Below are positions 34,914-42,904 of a DNA stretch of 64,000 nucleotides, one piece after another. The notes under the pieces are model-generated. The model worked only from the letters and a program-made list of their open reading frames with translations, was not told where the DNA came from and made no database searches. The position numbers and the translations under genes are program-made. The DNA is from Kordia sp965283645 (GTDB taxonomy: Bacteria; Bacteroidota; Bacteroidia; Flavobacteriales; Flavobacteriaceae), in NCBI RefSeq assembly GCF_965283645.1, contig NZ_CBDIPG010000001.1:3534001-3598000 (forward strand). The letters are read 5' to 3'. Position 1 is the first letter of the stretch. Each line of letters starts with the position of its first letter.

Positions 34914-37121
34914 ATGGTAAAAAGAGAATTTCCTTTTTATAGACAGTTAGATCAAATGGATTGTGGACCAACATGCTTGCGCATGGTGGCAAAACACTTT
35001 GGTCGCGCATACACAATTGATTTTCTAAGGAAGAAAGCAAACATTACCAGAGAAGGTGTTTCTTTAGGTGGAATTGCCGAAGCGGCGGAAGAAATAGGGT
35101 TGCATACATTGGCAGTTAGTGTCGATTTTAAAACCTTAGTAGACGAAGTTCCATATCCTTGTATTGCGCATTGGAGACAACGCCATTTTGTGGTTGTATA
35201 CAAAATAAGAAGAAACACTGTATATGTTGCAGATCCTGCACACGGTTTGGTAAAGTATTCAAAAGAAGACTTCATTAAAGGTTGGATGGGAAGCAAAGTT
35301 GACCAAGAAACAGCTGAAGGATATTTACTGTTACTTGAGCCAACGCCAGAGTTTTATGAACTAGAAAAGGAAGAAAAGAAAGAATACGGATTCAAATTCT
35401 TATTCTGGTATTTCAAACCATATAAAAAATATATAGCTCAGTTAATCCTAGGACTGCTGGTCGGGAGTTTACTGCAATTGATATTTCCGTTCTTGACACA
35501 ATCCGTGGTCGATTACGGTATTAATTATCAGAATAAAAACTTTGTATTCCTGATATTAATTGCGCAGTTAACGCTATTTATATCACAAACGACGGTAGAA
35601 TTAATTCGAGGTTGGATATTACTCCACATGACAAGCCGGATTAACATCAACCTGATTTCCGATTTCTTAATCAAGTTGATGCGATTGCCAATTGCCTTTT
35701 TCGATTCAAAAAATACGGGAGATATTATTCAGCGTATTTACGATCACAACAGAATTCAAAGTTTCTTGTCATCAACAACATTAAACACACTGTTTTCTGC
35801 TTTTAACATGATTATTTTTGGAGCCGTATTAGCCTATTACAACATGCAAATATTTGCGGTATTCTTTATCGGTTCAGCTTTATATATTGGTTGGACGTTA
35901 CTTTTCATGAAAAAGAGAGCCGAACTCGATTATAAACGATTTGACCAATCTTCGGACAACCAAAGTAGTTTATACCAATTAATTTCTGGAATGCAAGAAA
36001 TTAAATTAAACGGTTCAGAACGTAGAAGACGTTGGGAATGGGAAGCAATTCAAGTTCGATTATTCAAAATATCGATTAAAGGATTGACACTTTCGCAAAC
36101 ACAAAATACAGGTGGTCGATTTATTAACGAATTAAAAAACATCCTAATTACGTTTATTGCGGCAACTGCAGTAATTGACGATCCGTTATTTACCTTAGGT
36201 ATGATGCTTTCGGTTCAGTATATCATTGGACAATTAAACTTACCAATCAACAACTTTATTACGTTTATTCAATCTGGACAAGATGCAAAAATAAGTTTAG
36301 AGCGTTTGTCTGAAATTCATAATAAAGATGATGAAGAAGACAGATTTGAGGAAAACATCAAAGAACTTCCTGAAGACAAAACAATCATATTAAAAGACGC
36401 GAGTTTCCGTTATGGAGGAAAAAGTTCACCGTTAATTCTTGACAATTTAAATGTTGATATTCCAGAAGGAAAAGTAACAGCAATTGTTGGAGCCAGTGGA
36501 AGTGGAAAAACGACGTTGATTAAATTATTATTGAAATTCTATGAATTTAACGAAGGTTCTTTAAACATTGGACCGCACAAAATAGGAGATATAAGTACCA
36601 AAGTTTGGCGTAAATCCTGCGGGTCAGTAATGCAAGATGGTTTCTTATTTGGAGATACAATTGCACGAAATATTACAGAATCTGATTCAGAAGGAATTAT
36701 AGACAAACAACGACTGATTCATGCTGTAAAAGTGGCAAACATTGAAGAATTTATTGAAGAATTGCCATCAGGATACAACACAAAAATTGGGTCAAGTGGT
36801 GTAAATGTTTCTGGAGGACAAAAGCAACGTATTTTAATTGCACGTTCTGTATACAAAGATCCAAAGTATATTTTCTTTGACGAGGCAACAAGTGCTTTAG
36901 ATGCAAACAACGAGAAGGTAATTATGGAAAATCTACAAGAATTCTACAAAGGAAAAACGGTAGTCGTAGTTGCCCATCGTTTAAGTACGGTAAAAAATGC
37001 AGATCAAATTATTGTATTAGACAAAGGAAAGATCATTGAACTCGGAAATCATGAAGAGTTAACCGCAAAACGCGGAGCATATTATACATTAGTAAAAAAT
37101 CAATTAGAGCTAGGAAACTAA
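34914..37121 (+). CDS. peptidase-containing ABC exporter of the lanthipeptide (LanT-type)
   Basis: A 735-residue protein that removes double-glycine leaders and exports the peptide. The N-terminal C39 peptidase has Cys 17 in QLDQMDCGPTCLRM, His 91 in RQRHFVVVYK and Asp 107 in YVADPAHG. The transmembrane region (about 165-440) has six hydrophobic segments. The ATPase has Walker A GASGSGKTT (about 526-534), signature VSGGQKQR (about 632) and Walker B YIFFDEATSALD. All catalytic residues look intact. The adaptor gene starts 1 bp after its stop. The three convergent precursors have a Gly-Gly at residues 28-29, exactly what this peptidase type recognises. Confidence 0.95.
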   Translation: MVKREFPFYRQLDQMDCGPTCLRMVAKHFGRAYTIDFLRKKANITREGVSLGGIAEAAEEIGLHTLAVSVDFKTLVDEVPYPCIAHWRQRHFVVVYKIRRNTVYVADPAHGLVKYSKEDFIKGWMGSKVDQETAEGYLLLLEPTPEFYELEKEEKKEYGFKFLFWYFKPYKKYIAQLILGLLVGSLLQLIFPFLTQSVVDYGINYQNKNFVFLILIAQLTLFISQTTVELIRGWILLHMTSRININLISDFLIKLMRLPIAFFDSKNTGDIIQRIYDHNRIQSFLSSTTLNTLFSAFNMIIFGAVLAYYNMQIFAVFFIGSALYIGWTLLFMKKRAELDYKRFDQSSDNQSSLYQLISGMQEIKLNGSERRRRWEWEAIQVRLFKISIKGLTLSQTQNTGGRFINELKNILITFIAATAVIDDPLFTLGMMLSVQYIIGQLNLPINNFITFIQSGQDAKISLERLSEIHNKDDEEDRFEENIKELPEDKTIILKDASFRYGGKSSPLILDNLNVDIPEGKVTAIVGASGSGKTTLIKLLLKFYEFNEGSLNIGPHKIGDISTKVWRKSCGSVMQDGFLFGDTIARNITESDSEGIIDKQRLIHAVKVANIEEFIEELPSGYNTKIGSSGVNVSGGQKQRILIARSVYKDPKYIFFDEATSALDANNEKVIMENLQEFYKGKTVVVVAHRLSTVKNADQIIVLDKGKIIELGNHEELTAKRGAYYTLVKNQLELGN

Positions 37122-37122
37122 T

Positions 37123-38481
37123 ATGGCTAAGAAGAAAGAAGACAAGAAAGAGGAAGAGAAGAAACAGGAAAGACGCAAAAAAATCAATGACCTGGATGAA
37201 AGATCAGATCAGGTCAAGGAAATATTGGGTCAGGCACCAAACTGGGTAATCCAATGGGGAATTTCGGTAGTATTCATTATTATAGTGATGTTTTTAGTAG
37301 GATCGGCATTATTGAGCTATAACGATATTATTGGAGCGCGTGTGACCATTACTTCGGAAAATCCACCAGCGCATTTAACGGCAAAAGCTTCAGGAAAACT
37401 GACAAGTATTTTTGTGGAAGCTGGTCAAAAAGTAGAAGCAGATCAAGTATTAGCGGTTATTGAAAACACAGCTAATTATGATGATGTATTGTTTATCAAA
37501 AACAAAATTGAAAACTTTGTGCCTGATTTAACAGACTTTGATTCGTTGAAGTATACATTTCCTTCTAAATTGAAACTTGGGCAAATACAGATGGCTTACA
37601 ATTCGTTTAGAAGAGAGTATTTGTCGTATTTAAATTATAATATTCAAACACCAGAGAAAAGTCAGGTAATTAACTTGCGTTCACAAATTATTACGGCACA
37701 AAACCGATTAAATAATAGAAAAACCGAGCTTTTTATTTATGAAACGGAATTAGAAAATGCAAAAATTGATTTCGAATCGCAAAAACGATTATACGAGAAA
37801 GATGTAATTACACGACAAAGATATCAGCAAGAAGAAAATAAATATGCTTCTGCAAAGCGAAGTTATGAAGGTTTACAATCGTCTATAAAAAGCGAAGAAA
37901 GTTCCTTATTAGCATTGCGAAACAATTTAAGACAAGCAAGTATTGGCGATAAAACTTCGTTTTTATCAACGGATCAAAACCTAGAACAAGCCAAACAAGA
38001 TTTAGAAAATCAAATAATTCAATGGGAACAACAGTTTGTATTAAAATCGCCCATAAAAGGAGAAGTTACCGTATTTGATATTTGGTCAAAATACCAAAAC
38101 GTAACTATTGGACAAGATTTATTCACGGTGATTCCTAATAACATTGACGGAATTATTGGAAGAGTTACGATTCCGGTGCAAAATTCTGGTAAAATAAAAA
38201 TAGGACAAAGTGTGCTTATCAAGTTAGACAGTTATCCATATCAAGAATGGGGAAGTTTATCAGGGGAAATTATCAATATTTCAGGTGTTCCTCAATTAAG
38301 TACACAAGGTGGTCCAGCAATGTATATTGCCTATTTAAAAGTAGAGACACTTAGTAGTTCTTTTGAAAAGCCAATTGATTTTAAACAAGAAATGGAAGGA
38401 ACCGCAGAAATTGTAGTTGAAGAATTAACAGTAATGCAACGAATTTTCTATCAGTTACGAGAAGTATTTAGCAGAAAATAA
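37123..38481 (+). CDS. HlyD-family membrane-fusion protein of the lanthipeptide exporter
   Basis: A 452-residue periplasmic adaptor. It has a very charged Lys/Glu-rich cytoplasmic start (residues 1-35), one transmembrane segment (about 46-66, VIQWGISVVFIIIVMFLVGSAL) and a lipoyl/barrel-sandwich half (AKASGKLTSIFVEAGQKVEADQVLAVIE). A long coiled-coil hairpin (about 170-310) follows, then the second lipoyl half (VLKSPIKGEVTVFDIWSKYQNVTIGQ) and a beta-barrel. Together with the upstream C39 ABC protein it would bridge to an outer-membrane TolC-like factor, which is not encoded in this window. Confidence 0.92.
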   Translation: MAKKKEDKKEEEKKQERRKKINDLDERSDQVKEILGQAPNWVIQWGISVVFIIIVMFLVGSALLSYNDIIGARVTITSENPPAHLTAKASGKLTSIFVEAGQKVEADQVLAVIENTANYDDVLFIKNKIENFVPDLTDFDSLKYTFPSKLKLGQIQMAYNSFRREYLSYLNYNIQTPEKSQVINLRSQIITAQNRLNNRKTELFIYETELENAKIDFESQKRLYEKDVITRQRYQQEENKYASAKRSYEGLQSSIKSEESSLLALRNNLRQASIGDKTSFLSTDQNLEQAKQDLENQIIQWEQQFVLKSPIKGEVTVFDIWSKYQNVTIGQDLFTVIPNNIDGIIGRVTIPVQNSGKIKIGQSVLIKLDSYPYQEWGSLSGEIINISGVPQLSTQGGPAMYIAYLKVETLSSSFEKPIDFKQEMEGTAEIVVEELTVMQRIFYQLREVFSRK

Positions 38482-38516
38482 ATTCATGATTATAAATAAG
38501 TTTAGTTAACACTAAG

Positions 38517-38551
38517 AAGCCTCAAACAGTTTAATGTTTGAGGCTTTTTTA
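38517..38551. terminator. terminator between exporter operon and precursor genes
   Basis: AGCCTCAAACA pairs with TGTTTGAGGCT over GTTTAA, followed by T6 on the plus strand. It ends the exporter transcript and lies 5 bp beyond the stop codon of the last precursor gene on the minus strand, so it probably protects both. Confidence 0.92.
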
Positions 38552-38555
38552 TTAT

Positions 38556-38810
38556 TTAGCATGCAAATAAGCATGATAAAATAGCTTGTGTATTACATGT
38601 AGGATTTTGTGTGCCACAGTTGAAGCCACTTCCGCCGCCGCCAGTACCTGGACAGTTATTAGCAGTAACATCACATCCATCAATAATTCCTGTAAAAATA
38701 CATTGAGGATTTGTAGATTCCACTCCACCTTTAGTGTTTAACGAGTTTAATTCTGCAATTCTTGATTTTGTTAAGCTTAATTTGTTTAATCCTAATTTTT
38801 GTTTTTTCAT
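38556..38810 (-). CDS. class I lanthipeptide precursor 3 (7 Cys)
   Basis: An 84-residue peptide. The leader (residues 1-29) has the Bacteroidota lanthipeptide pattern KLGLNKLSLTKSRIAELN and ends TKGG, a double-glycine site. The core (30-84) has 7 Cys at 37, 46, 53, 65, 72, 80 and 84 and many Thr/Ser partners for thioether rings. It has the shortest and most divergent centre of the three, with a GTGGGGSGF stretch, but shares the start (STNPQC) and end (SCLFAC) with its paralogues. It is last in the precursor array, 66 bp after precursor 2, and just before a terminator. Confidence 0.92.
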   Translation of the reverse strand: MKKQKLGLNKLSLTKSRIAELNSLNTKGGVESTNPQCIFTGIIDGCDVTANNCPGTGGGGSGFNCGTQNPTCNTQAILSCLFAC

Positions 38811-38876
38811 GATTTAAATATTTTTTGGTTTATAAAAAATACAATCTGAAAGACTTTTGGGGAAGACTATCATTTT

Positions 38877-39152
38877 TTAACAATCTTCAAAGCACGAAAT
38901 AAGTTCAACTCGTGTTTGGCAATTGTTAGTGCCACAATTATTGGTTCCGCATCCGTTAGTGCCACCACCACAATGGTTTGCTGTATTACAATTTTCGGTT
39001 ACATTACAACCATCATCATAATATCCTGTTGCAAGACAAAATGGATTTGTAGAAGCGGTATTCCAACCACCTTTAGCATTTTGCGTATTCAATTCTGCAA
39101 TTCTTGATTTTGTTAAGCTTAACTTGTTCAGCTCTAATTTCTGTTTTTTCAT
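38877..39152 (-). CDS. class I lanthipeptide precursor 2 (9 Cys)
   Basis: A 91-residue peptide. The leader is the same as in precursors 1 and 3 apart from a few residues, ending AKGG at 26-29. The core (30-91) has 9 Cys at 39, 49, 55, 61, 68, 73, 78, 87 and 91. The centre contains three TNxC modules (Thr 65-Cys 68, Thr 70-Cys 73, Thr 75-Cys 78) and ends ELISCFEDC. It is intermediate between the seven-module precursor 1 and the glycine-rich precursor 3, consistent with tandem duplication and divergence. The next precursor starts 66 bp downstream, with similar A/T-rich upstream sequence before each ATG. Confidence 0.92.
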   Translation of the reverse strand: MKKQKLELNKLSLTKSRIAELNTQNAKGGWNTASTNPFCLATGYYDDGCNVTENCNTANHCGGGTNGCGTNNCGTNNCQTRVELISCFEDC

Positions 39153-39212
39153 GATCTATAATTTTAGTTATTAAAAATACAGTTGAATAAATTTAGGGAA
39201 AACTATACTAGA

Positions 39213-39509
39213 TTAGCACGCTTCGTAGCATGAAATAATTTGTCTTGTTTGTGTTGTACCGCAATTACTTGTATCACAATTGTTCGTCCCGCAACCATTT
39301 GTCCCACAGTTGTTCGTCCCACAATTGTTTGTTCCGCAATTATCTGTTCCACAGTTATTTGTTGCAACACAACCTGGGTCATAAGGTCCTGTAATGATAC
39401 AATGTGTGTTTGCAGATTCATTACCTCCAATTACATTTGTAGTATTCAATTCTGCAATTCTTGACTTTGTTAAGCTTAATTTGTTTAATCCTAATTTTTG
39501 TTTTTTCAT
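39213..39509 (-). CDS. class I lanthipeptide precursor 1 (11 Cys, TxxCG ladder)
   Basis: A 98-residue peptide. The leader (1-29) has KLGLNKLSLTKSRIAELN and ends VIGG, the C39 cleavage site. The core (30-98) has 11 Cys at 37, 47, 53, 58, 63, 68, 73, 78, 83, 94 and 98. From Thr 50 to Cys 83 there are seven successive Thr-x-x-Cys units at an exact spacing of five residues, mostly TNNCG. The core starts SANTHC and ends IISCYEAC as in the paralogues. If LanB dehydrates each Thr and LanC closes the nearest Cys, a chain of seven identical small methyllanthionine rings results; this ring pattern is inferred. Confidence 0.93.
   Translation of the reverse strand: MKKQKLGLNKLSLTKSRIAELNTTNVIGGNESANTHCIITGPYDPGCVATNNCGTDNCGTNNCGTNNCGTNGCGTNNCDTSNCGTTQTRQIISCYEAC
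39258..39362 (-). repeat. 15-bp coding minisatellite inside precursor 1
   Basis: Seven consecutive 15-bp units encode Thr-x-x-Cys-(Gly/Asp). Units differ mainly at third codon positions and in the two variable codons (NN, DN, NG, SN). Such a tract can expand or contract by whole units without a frameshift, altering the number of potential rings. Confidence 0.9.
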
Positions 39510-39626
39510 GACTTATAAATTTTTCAGTTAATAAAAAATACAATCTTTAGGCAATTTGAGGAACACAACTTCATAAAGATAACGAACAAACTAAAAAAAT
39601 CATATGAAACAAATGTTAAATAATAT

Positions 39627-39657
39627 AAAAGCCTTCACGGTGCGTGTGAAGGCTTTT
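39627..39657 (-). terminator. terminator between precursor 4 and precursor 1
   Basis: AAAAGCCTTCAC pairs perfectly with GTGAAGGCTTTT around a 7-nt loop, with A/T runs on both sides so it can work in either direction. On the minus strand it follows the stop codon of the fourth precursor-like gene, implying that precursors 1-3 have a separate promoter. Confidence 0.88.
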
Positions 39658-39683
39658 AAAAATATTATATATGTTAAGTTAGT

Positions 39684-39920
39684 TTAGTTTCCGACTATAT
39701 CATTACCCTTTATGGCAATTCCTGTTCTACCTGTTCTACCTCCATTTGTACCTGTTTGACATGTGTCATCCAAAAGTGTATCTAACGTATATGTAATAGG
39801 AAATGTAACCGGAAGTGTTTGAATATTTGCTCCTTGAGCAGGTAATGCTCCAGCTATGATAGTATGAAGATTTCCTATTTTGGAAATTTTTACTTTCTTA
39901 AGTTTTAATGACCGTTTCAT
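39684..39920 (-). CDS. divergent lanthipeptide precursor-like peptide (precursor 4)
   Basis: A 78-residue peptide. Its N-terminus LKLKKVKISKIGNL aligns with the leader of precursors 1-3 in the pattern LxLxK[LV]x[LI][ST]K. A possible Gly-Ala cleavage site is at 24-25 (IIAGA). The rest is Thr-rich with one Cys (54), so at most one thioether could form: LDDTCQTGTNGGRTGRTG. It has its own terminator and lies 86 bp downstream of the AraC-type regulator. It could be a second type of modified peptide, a signalling peptide or a decoy. Membership of the leader family is likely, but the product is uncertain. Confidence 0.65.
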   Translation of the reverse strand: MKRSLKLKKVKISKIGNLHTIIAGALPAQGANIQTLPVTFPITYTLDTLLDDTCQTGTNGGRTGRTGIAIKGNDIVGN

Positions 39921-40006
39921 AAAATATATGTTTAGTTAACACTATAAATATCAGAAAATTTTAGCGAAATACCGCAATGTTGTAGTGATATTTTATAAAA
40001 CGTCAC

Positions 40007-41719
40007 TTATGTATCTTTCTGATTTTGAAGGCTTTTTATGTAGTATGATGGGTACATGCCTGTTTGTGCTTTGAAGGCTCTGGAAAAGGTTTCCGAACGT
40101 TTAAAGCCAAATTCCTCAGCAATAGCTTTGATGGTATACGAGCGTAATTTATCATTATTTTTTAGCTTTACTAAAGCAGTATTAATTCGCAGCTCAGAAA
40201 GGTAGGATTTAAACGATTTTTCTTTATAAGTATTAATTACGTTTGATAAATACGAGGTATTTGTTTTTACTTTTTTGGCAACGTAGCCCAACGTACAATC
40301 TTGTCGTAAATACAATTCTTTTTCTTCAAATGTTTCTAAGGCTGTTAAAATTTGAATTGCATTTTCGTCTGTAACAGGATTGTTACTTTCCTTTACAACA
40401 GTTTCAGGAACAACTTTTTCTTTGGGTTGTTCCAGTTTTTCAATAGTTAATAATAATTGTTGAAAACGAATTTTATTTTGTTTTTGTTTGCGTTTATACC
40501 AAATAAAGAATCCCAGAAGCGAAAGCAATAATATAATAGAAGCACTATATAAATAGTTTGTATACTTTCCTAAAGAATCGATTTCTTCTTGCAATGGAAC
40601 AATATCATATTTTTCATGAATTTTATTATTGAGTTGCATGTTAATGCTATCATTTGCTCTATCTAATTTTGCATAATTATTAAAGTTTTCTTTTGCTTTT
40701 TCTGAATTGCCAATTTCTGTATACGAAAGATGTAGCAATTCATGAGCTTCTTTTTGATCCGAAAAAACAATATTGTTATTTACAGCAACTTGAATTGCAT
40801 CTTCTAAATATTTGATAGCTTTAGGATAGTTTTCTTGTCCATAATAACTTTTACCTAAATAAAAATAGGGAGTTAATAATTGGTCATCGCTATTTACACT
40901 CAAATAATAACGCTCCACTTTTTTCGAAATTTCGATAGCTTTTTCATACTGTTTTTGCTGATATTTAATAATTGCATCATTCATAAGAAGCAAATGATAA
41001 AACAGTGTAGATTCCTTTTCGCTAGATATTTCTAATGCCATATCATTATATATGGCAGCCTCTTTAGGATTTTTGATTCGCAAGTAACAATCGGCAAGAT
41101 TGAATAAAACTTGTTTTCTATACGTTTCTTTTTTTGGATCGGAAGTTTTAATAGTACCTAAAAGAGCTAAGCTTTCTTTGAACATAGAAATAGCTTCATT
41201 ATGGTCTTGATGTGTTTTTTTTAGGTAAGCTATGTTAATATCAACTACAATTGTATTTAGTGGGTTGTCAGTTAAATTAGCATACTTTTTAGCAATTAAG
41301 TATTCATCAAGTGCAGAAAAATCTTTTTCGGTTTCAGATAGAATATTGCCTCTTAAATTGTGGTTTTTGAAAAGCAGTAAGTTGTTTTTTAATTTTTTGG
41401 CAATACGAAGTGATTCTTCAATTCCATTTAATGCTTTGTCAAATTCTGCTATATAATTATTGGAATACGCAATATGGTAAATTGACCATGCTATTCGTTC
41501 TTGATTGTTTTCCTTTTTAGCAATGTAATTAGCTTCCAACGCGTAGATTTTTGCGTCATTAGCGTTTCTGAATAATGCATTTTCATACAACTTTGTTAAC
41601 TCGTCATACGATTTTCCTTGAAGCGAATCGTTCTGTGCATGAAGCGAAAAAGAGCACAAAAAAACAGCAATACTAAATACAAGGGAAAATAATGTGAAAA
41701 ATGATTTTTTAAGTTGCAT
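40007..41719 (-). CDS. membrane-anchored TPR / AraC-type transcriptional regulator
   Basis: A 570-residue protein. It has a signal-like hydrophobic start (1-29, SLHAQ), TPR-like helices over about 35-370, one transmembrane segment (about 389-410, YSASIILLLSLLGFFIWY), a charged coiled stretch, and a C-terminal AraC helix-turn-helix domain (about 465-565: YLRQDCTLGYVAKKVKTNTSYL and AIAEEFGFKRSETFSRAFKAQTGMYPSYYI). The TPR part would lie outside the cytoplasm and the DNA-binding part inside. Position between precursors and modification genes makes it the obvious local regulator, but its target sites are not evident. Confidence 0.88.
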   Translation of the reverse strand: MQLKKSFFTLFSLVFSIAVFLCSFSLHAQNDSLQGKSYDELTKLYENALFRNANDAKIYALEANYIAKKENNQERIAWSIYHIAYSNNYIAEFDKALNGIEESLRIAKKLKNNLLLFKNHNLRGNILSETEKDFSALDEYLIAKKYANLTDNPLNTIVVDINIAYLKKTHQDHNEAISMFKESLALLGTIKTSDPKKETYRKQVLFNLADCYLRIKNPKEAAIYNDMALEISSEKESTLFYHLLLMNDAIIKYQQKQYEKAIEISKKVERYYLSVNSDDQLLTPYFYLGKSYYGQENYPKAIKYLEDAIQVAVNNNIVFSDQKEAHELLHLSYTEIGNSEKAKENFNNYAKLDRANDSINMQLNNKIHEKYDIVPLQEEIDSLGKYTNYLYSASIILLLSLLGFFIWYKRKQKQNKIRFQQLLLTIEKLEQPKEKVVPETVVKESNNPVTDENAIQILTALETFEEKELYLRQDCTLGYVAKKVKTNTSYLSNVINTYKEKSFKSYLSELRINTALVKLKNNDKLRSYTIKAIAEEFGFKRSETFSRAFKAQTGMYPSYYIKSLQNQKDT

Positions 41720-41826
41720 AGGTTAGGTTTCAGTGGCAGTAAACTAACACAAGTATAACGGTTTTATATGTAGAAAAAAAATAAGTAGGATAAAACACGA
41801 ATCTTCTAGGATGAACTATTTACCAT

Positions 41827-41968
41827 AAAAAGTAGCTGTCTTAAAAGCTAAATAAATCGTCAAACCGAATTTGATTCAGTTTCTCATCACAATTGAAAAT
41901 TAGTTTGATGAGATTCTGGATTGAGTCCAGAATGACGTTCCTAAGAAACTTTTAAGACAGCTATTTTT
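41827..41968. repeat. imperfect palindromic element (MITE- or terminator-like) after the lanB/lanC genes
   Basis: TAGCTGTCTTAAAAG (41833-41847) and CTTTTAAGACAGCTA (41949-41963) are perfect 15-bp inverted repeats, extended by A and T runs. About 100 bp lie between, with an inner perfect hairpin ATTCTGGA/TCCAGAAT, loop TTGAG (41913-41933), and CTCATCA/TGATGAG. Read on the minus strand the outer stem is followed by Ts, so it can terminate the lan modification operon. It lies between that operon and the regulator gene. Confidence 0.75.
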
Positions 41969-41986
41969 AAAATATTAGCAAAGAAT

Positions 41987-42904
41987 TTACTTCTTCTGCT
42001 TGTTTTTATTTTTATTCATGTGCTTTTTACGCGCTATCATTGATTTGTAGTAACGATATAAGAAATCGTAACACACCATTTCATGAATACGGTTTTTAGA
42101 TTTGAATAATCTGTTCATTAACATGTGCAAATAACTTCCCATAAGGTCGTTAAGTGGCATCATGAGCGTATCGTCTTCTTTGTGTTTTAAAATAGCGGCG
42201 GCAATATCTTTGATGCCTTCTTCTTTTTCTTTTAACACATCTAAGATTGGTTCGTAATCTGGGTTTTCTTCTGCGGTAAACACCATAAATTCCTCGATTT
42301 TTTTACGTTCGGCACGGAATTTATCATCTAACTGCTTTTTTAACGGTCGTCCCATACCAAATTCGTTTCCAAATCCAGTTTTTAAACGATCCATTACTTC
42401 TAGCTTTTCATCATCGTTGTAGCCATAGCTTGTTAAGTGTGAATCCATTGCTCGGATAGAGAATAGCCAACGCAATTCTTCCCCTTCATCACCTTCAATC
42501 ATGTCTATAAAATCGACCATCATTTTACTATCGTGGTAAAATAATTCTTCTCCTAACACCATGGTATTCATTCCATAGCGTTCTATTTCTCGCTGATACG
42601 TATCAATTTGAATTTTATAAATTAAATCTTGATCTATAAATTCTTTAAACTTTGGATACAATCCGTTAATGATCATTCCAACATGTTCAGGTTTTGTATA
42701 GTGAAAACGAACTCTTACATGATGTTTTGGATCTGCATATCGTATAAAAAACCATTTATCGATAATATTATGTTCAATTAGCTGTTCTGCTATTGGCTTT
42801 ATAATCTCCGTTAGCACAGCATCTGAAGTTTTTGGTCCTGTATATATTTTATAATACAGCCAACTATCTCCTAAAATAAAATTTCTTTGTATTTCGTTAT
42901 TCAT
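41987..42904 (-). CDS. lanthipeptide dehydratase, elimination domain (split LanB C-part; thiopeptide-type biosynthesis domain)
   Basis: A 305-residue cytoplasmic protein of the thiopeptide-type bacteriocin biosynthesis family. It starts with the typical RNFILGDSWLYYKIYTGPKTSDAVL, followed by WFFIRYADPKHHVRVRFHY and IDTYQREIERYGMNTMVLGEELFYHDS. In full-length LanB this domain removes glutamate from glutamylated Ser/Thr to give dehydroalanine or dehydrobutyrine. Its gene overlaps the glutamylation-domain gene by 8 bp, so the two halves are probably made together and form a complex. A split LanB of this kind is known from pinensin-type Bacteroidota loci. Confidence 0.93.
   Translation of the reverse strand: MNNEIQRNFILGDSWLYYKIYTGPKTSDAVLTEIIKPIAEQLIEHNIIDKWFFIRYADPKHHVRVRFHYTKPEHVGMIINGLYPKFKEFIDQDLIYKIQIDTYQREIERYGMNTMVLGEELFYHDSKMMVDFIDMIEGDEGEELRWLFSIRAMDSHLTSYGYNDDEKLEVMDRLKTGFGNEFGMGRPLKKQLDDKFRAERKKIEEFMVFTAEENPDYEPILDVLKEKEEGIKDIAAAILKHKEDDTLMMPLNDLMGSYLHMLMNRLFKSKNRIHEMVCYDFLYRYYKSMIARKKHMNKNKNKQKK

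Noticed and set aside
39203..39430. 75-codon frame on the minus strand overlapping precursor 1
   Set aside because: Shadow frame of the 15-bp repeat, in a different frame from the well-supported precursor.
38916..39464. Plus-strand frames opposite precursors 1 and 2
   Set aside because: Antisense shadows caused by the repeat composition; no start context or family.
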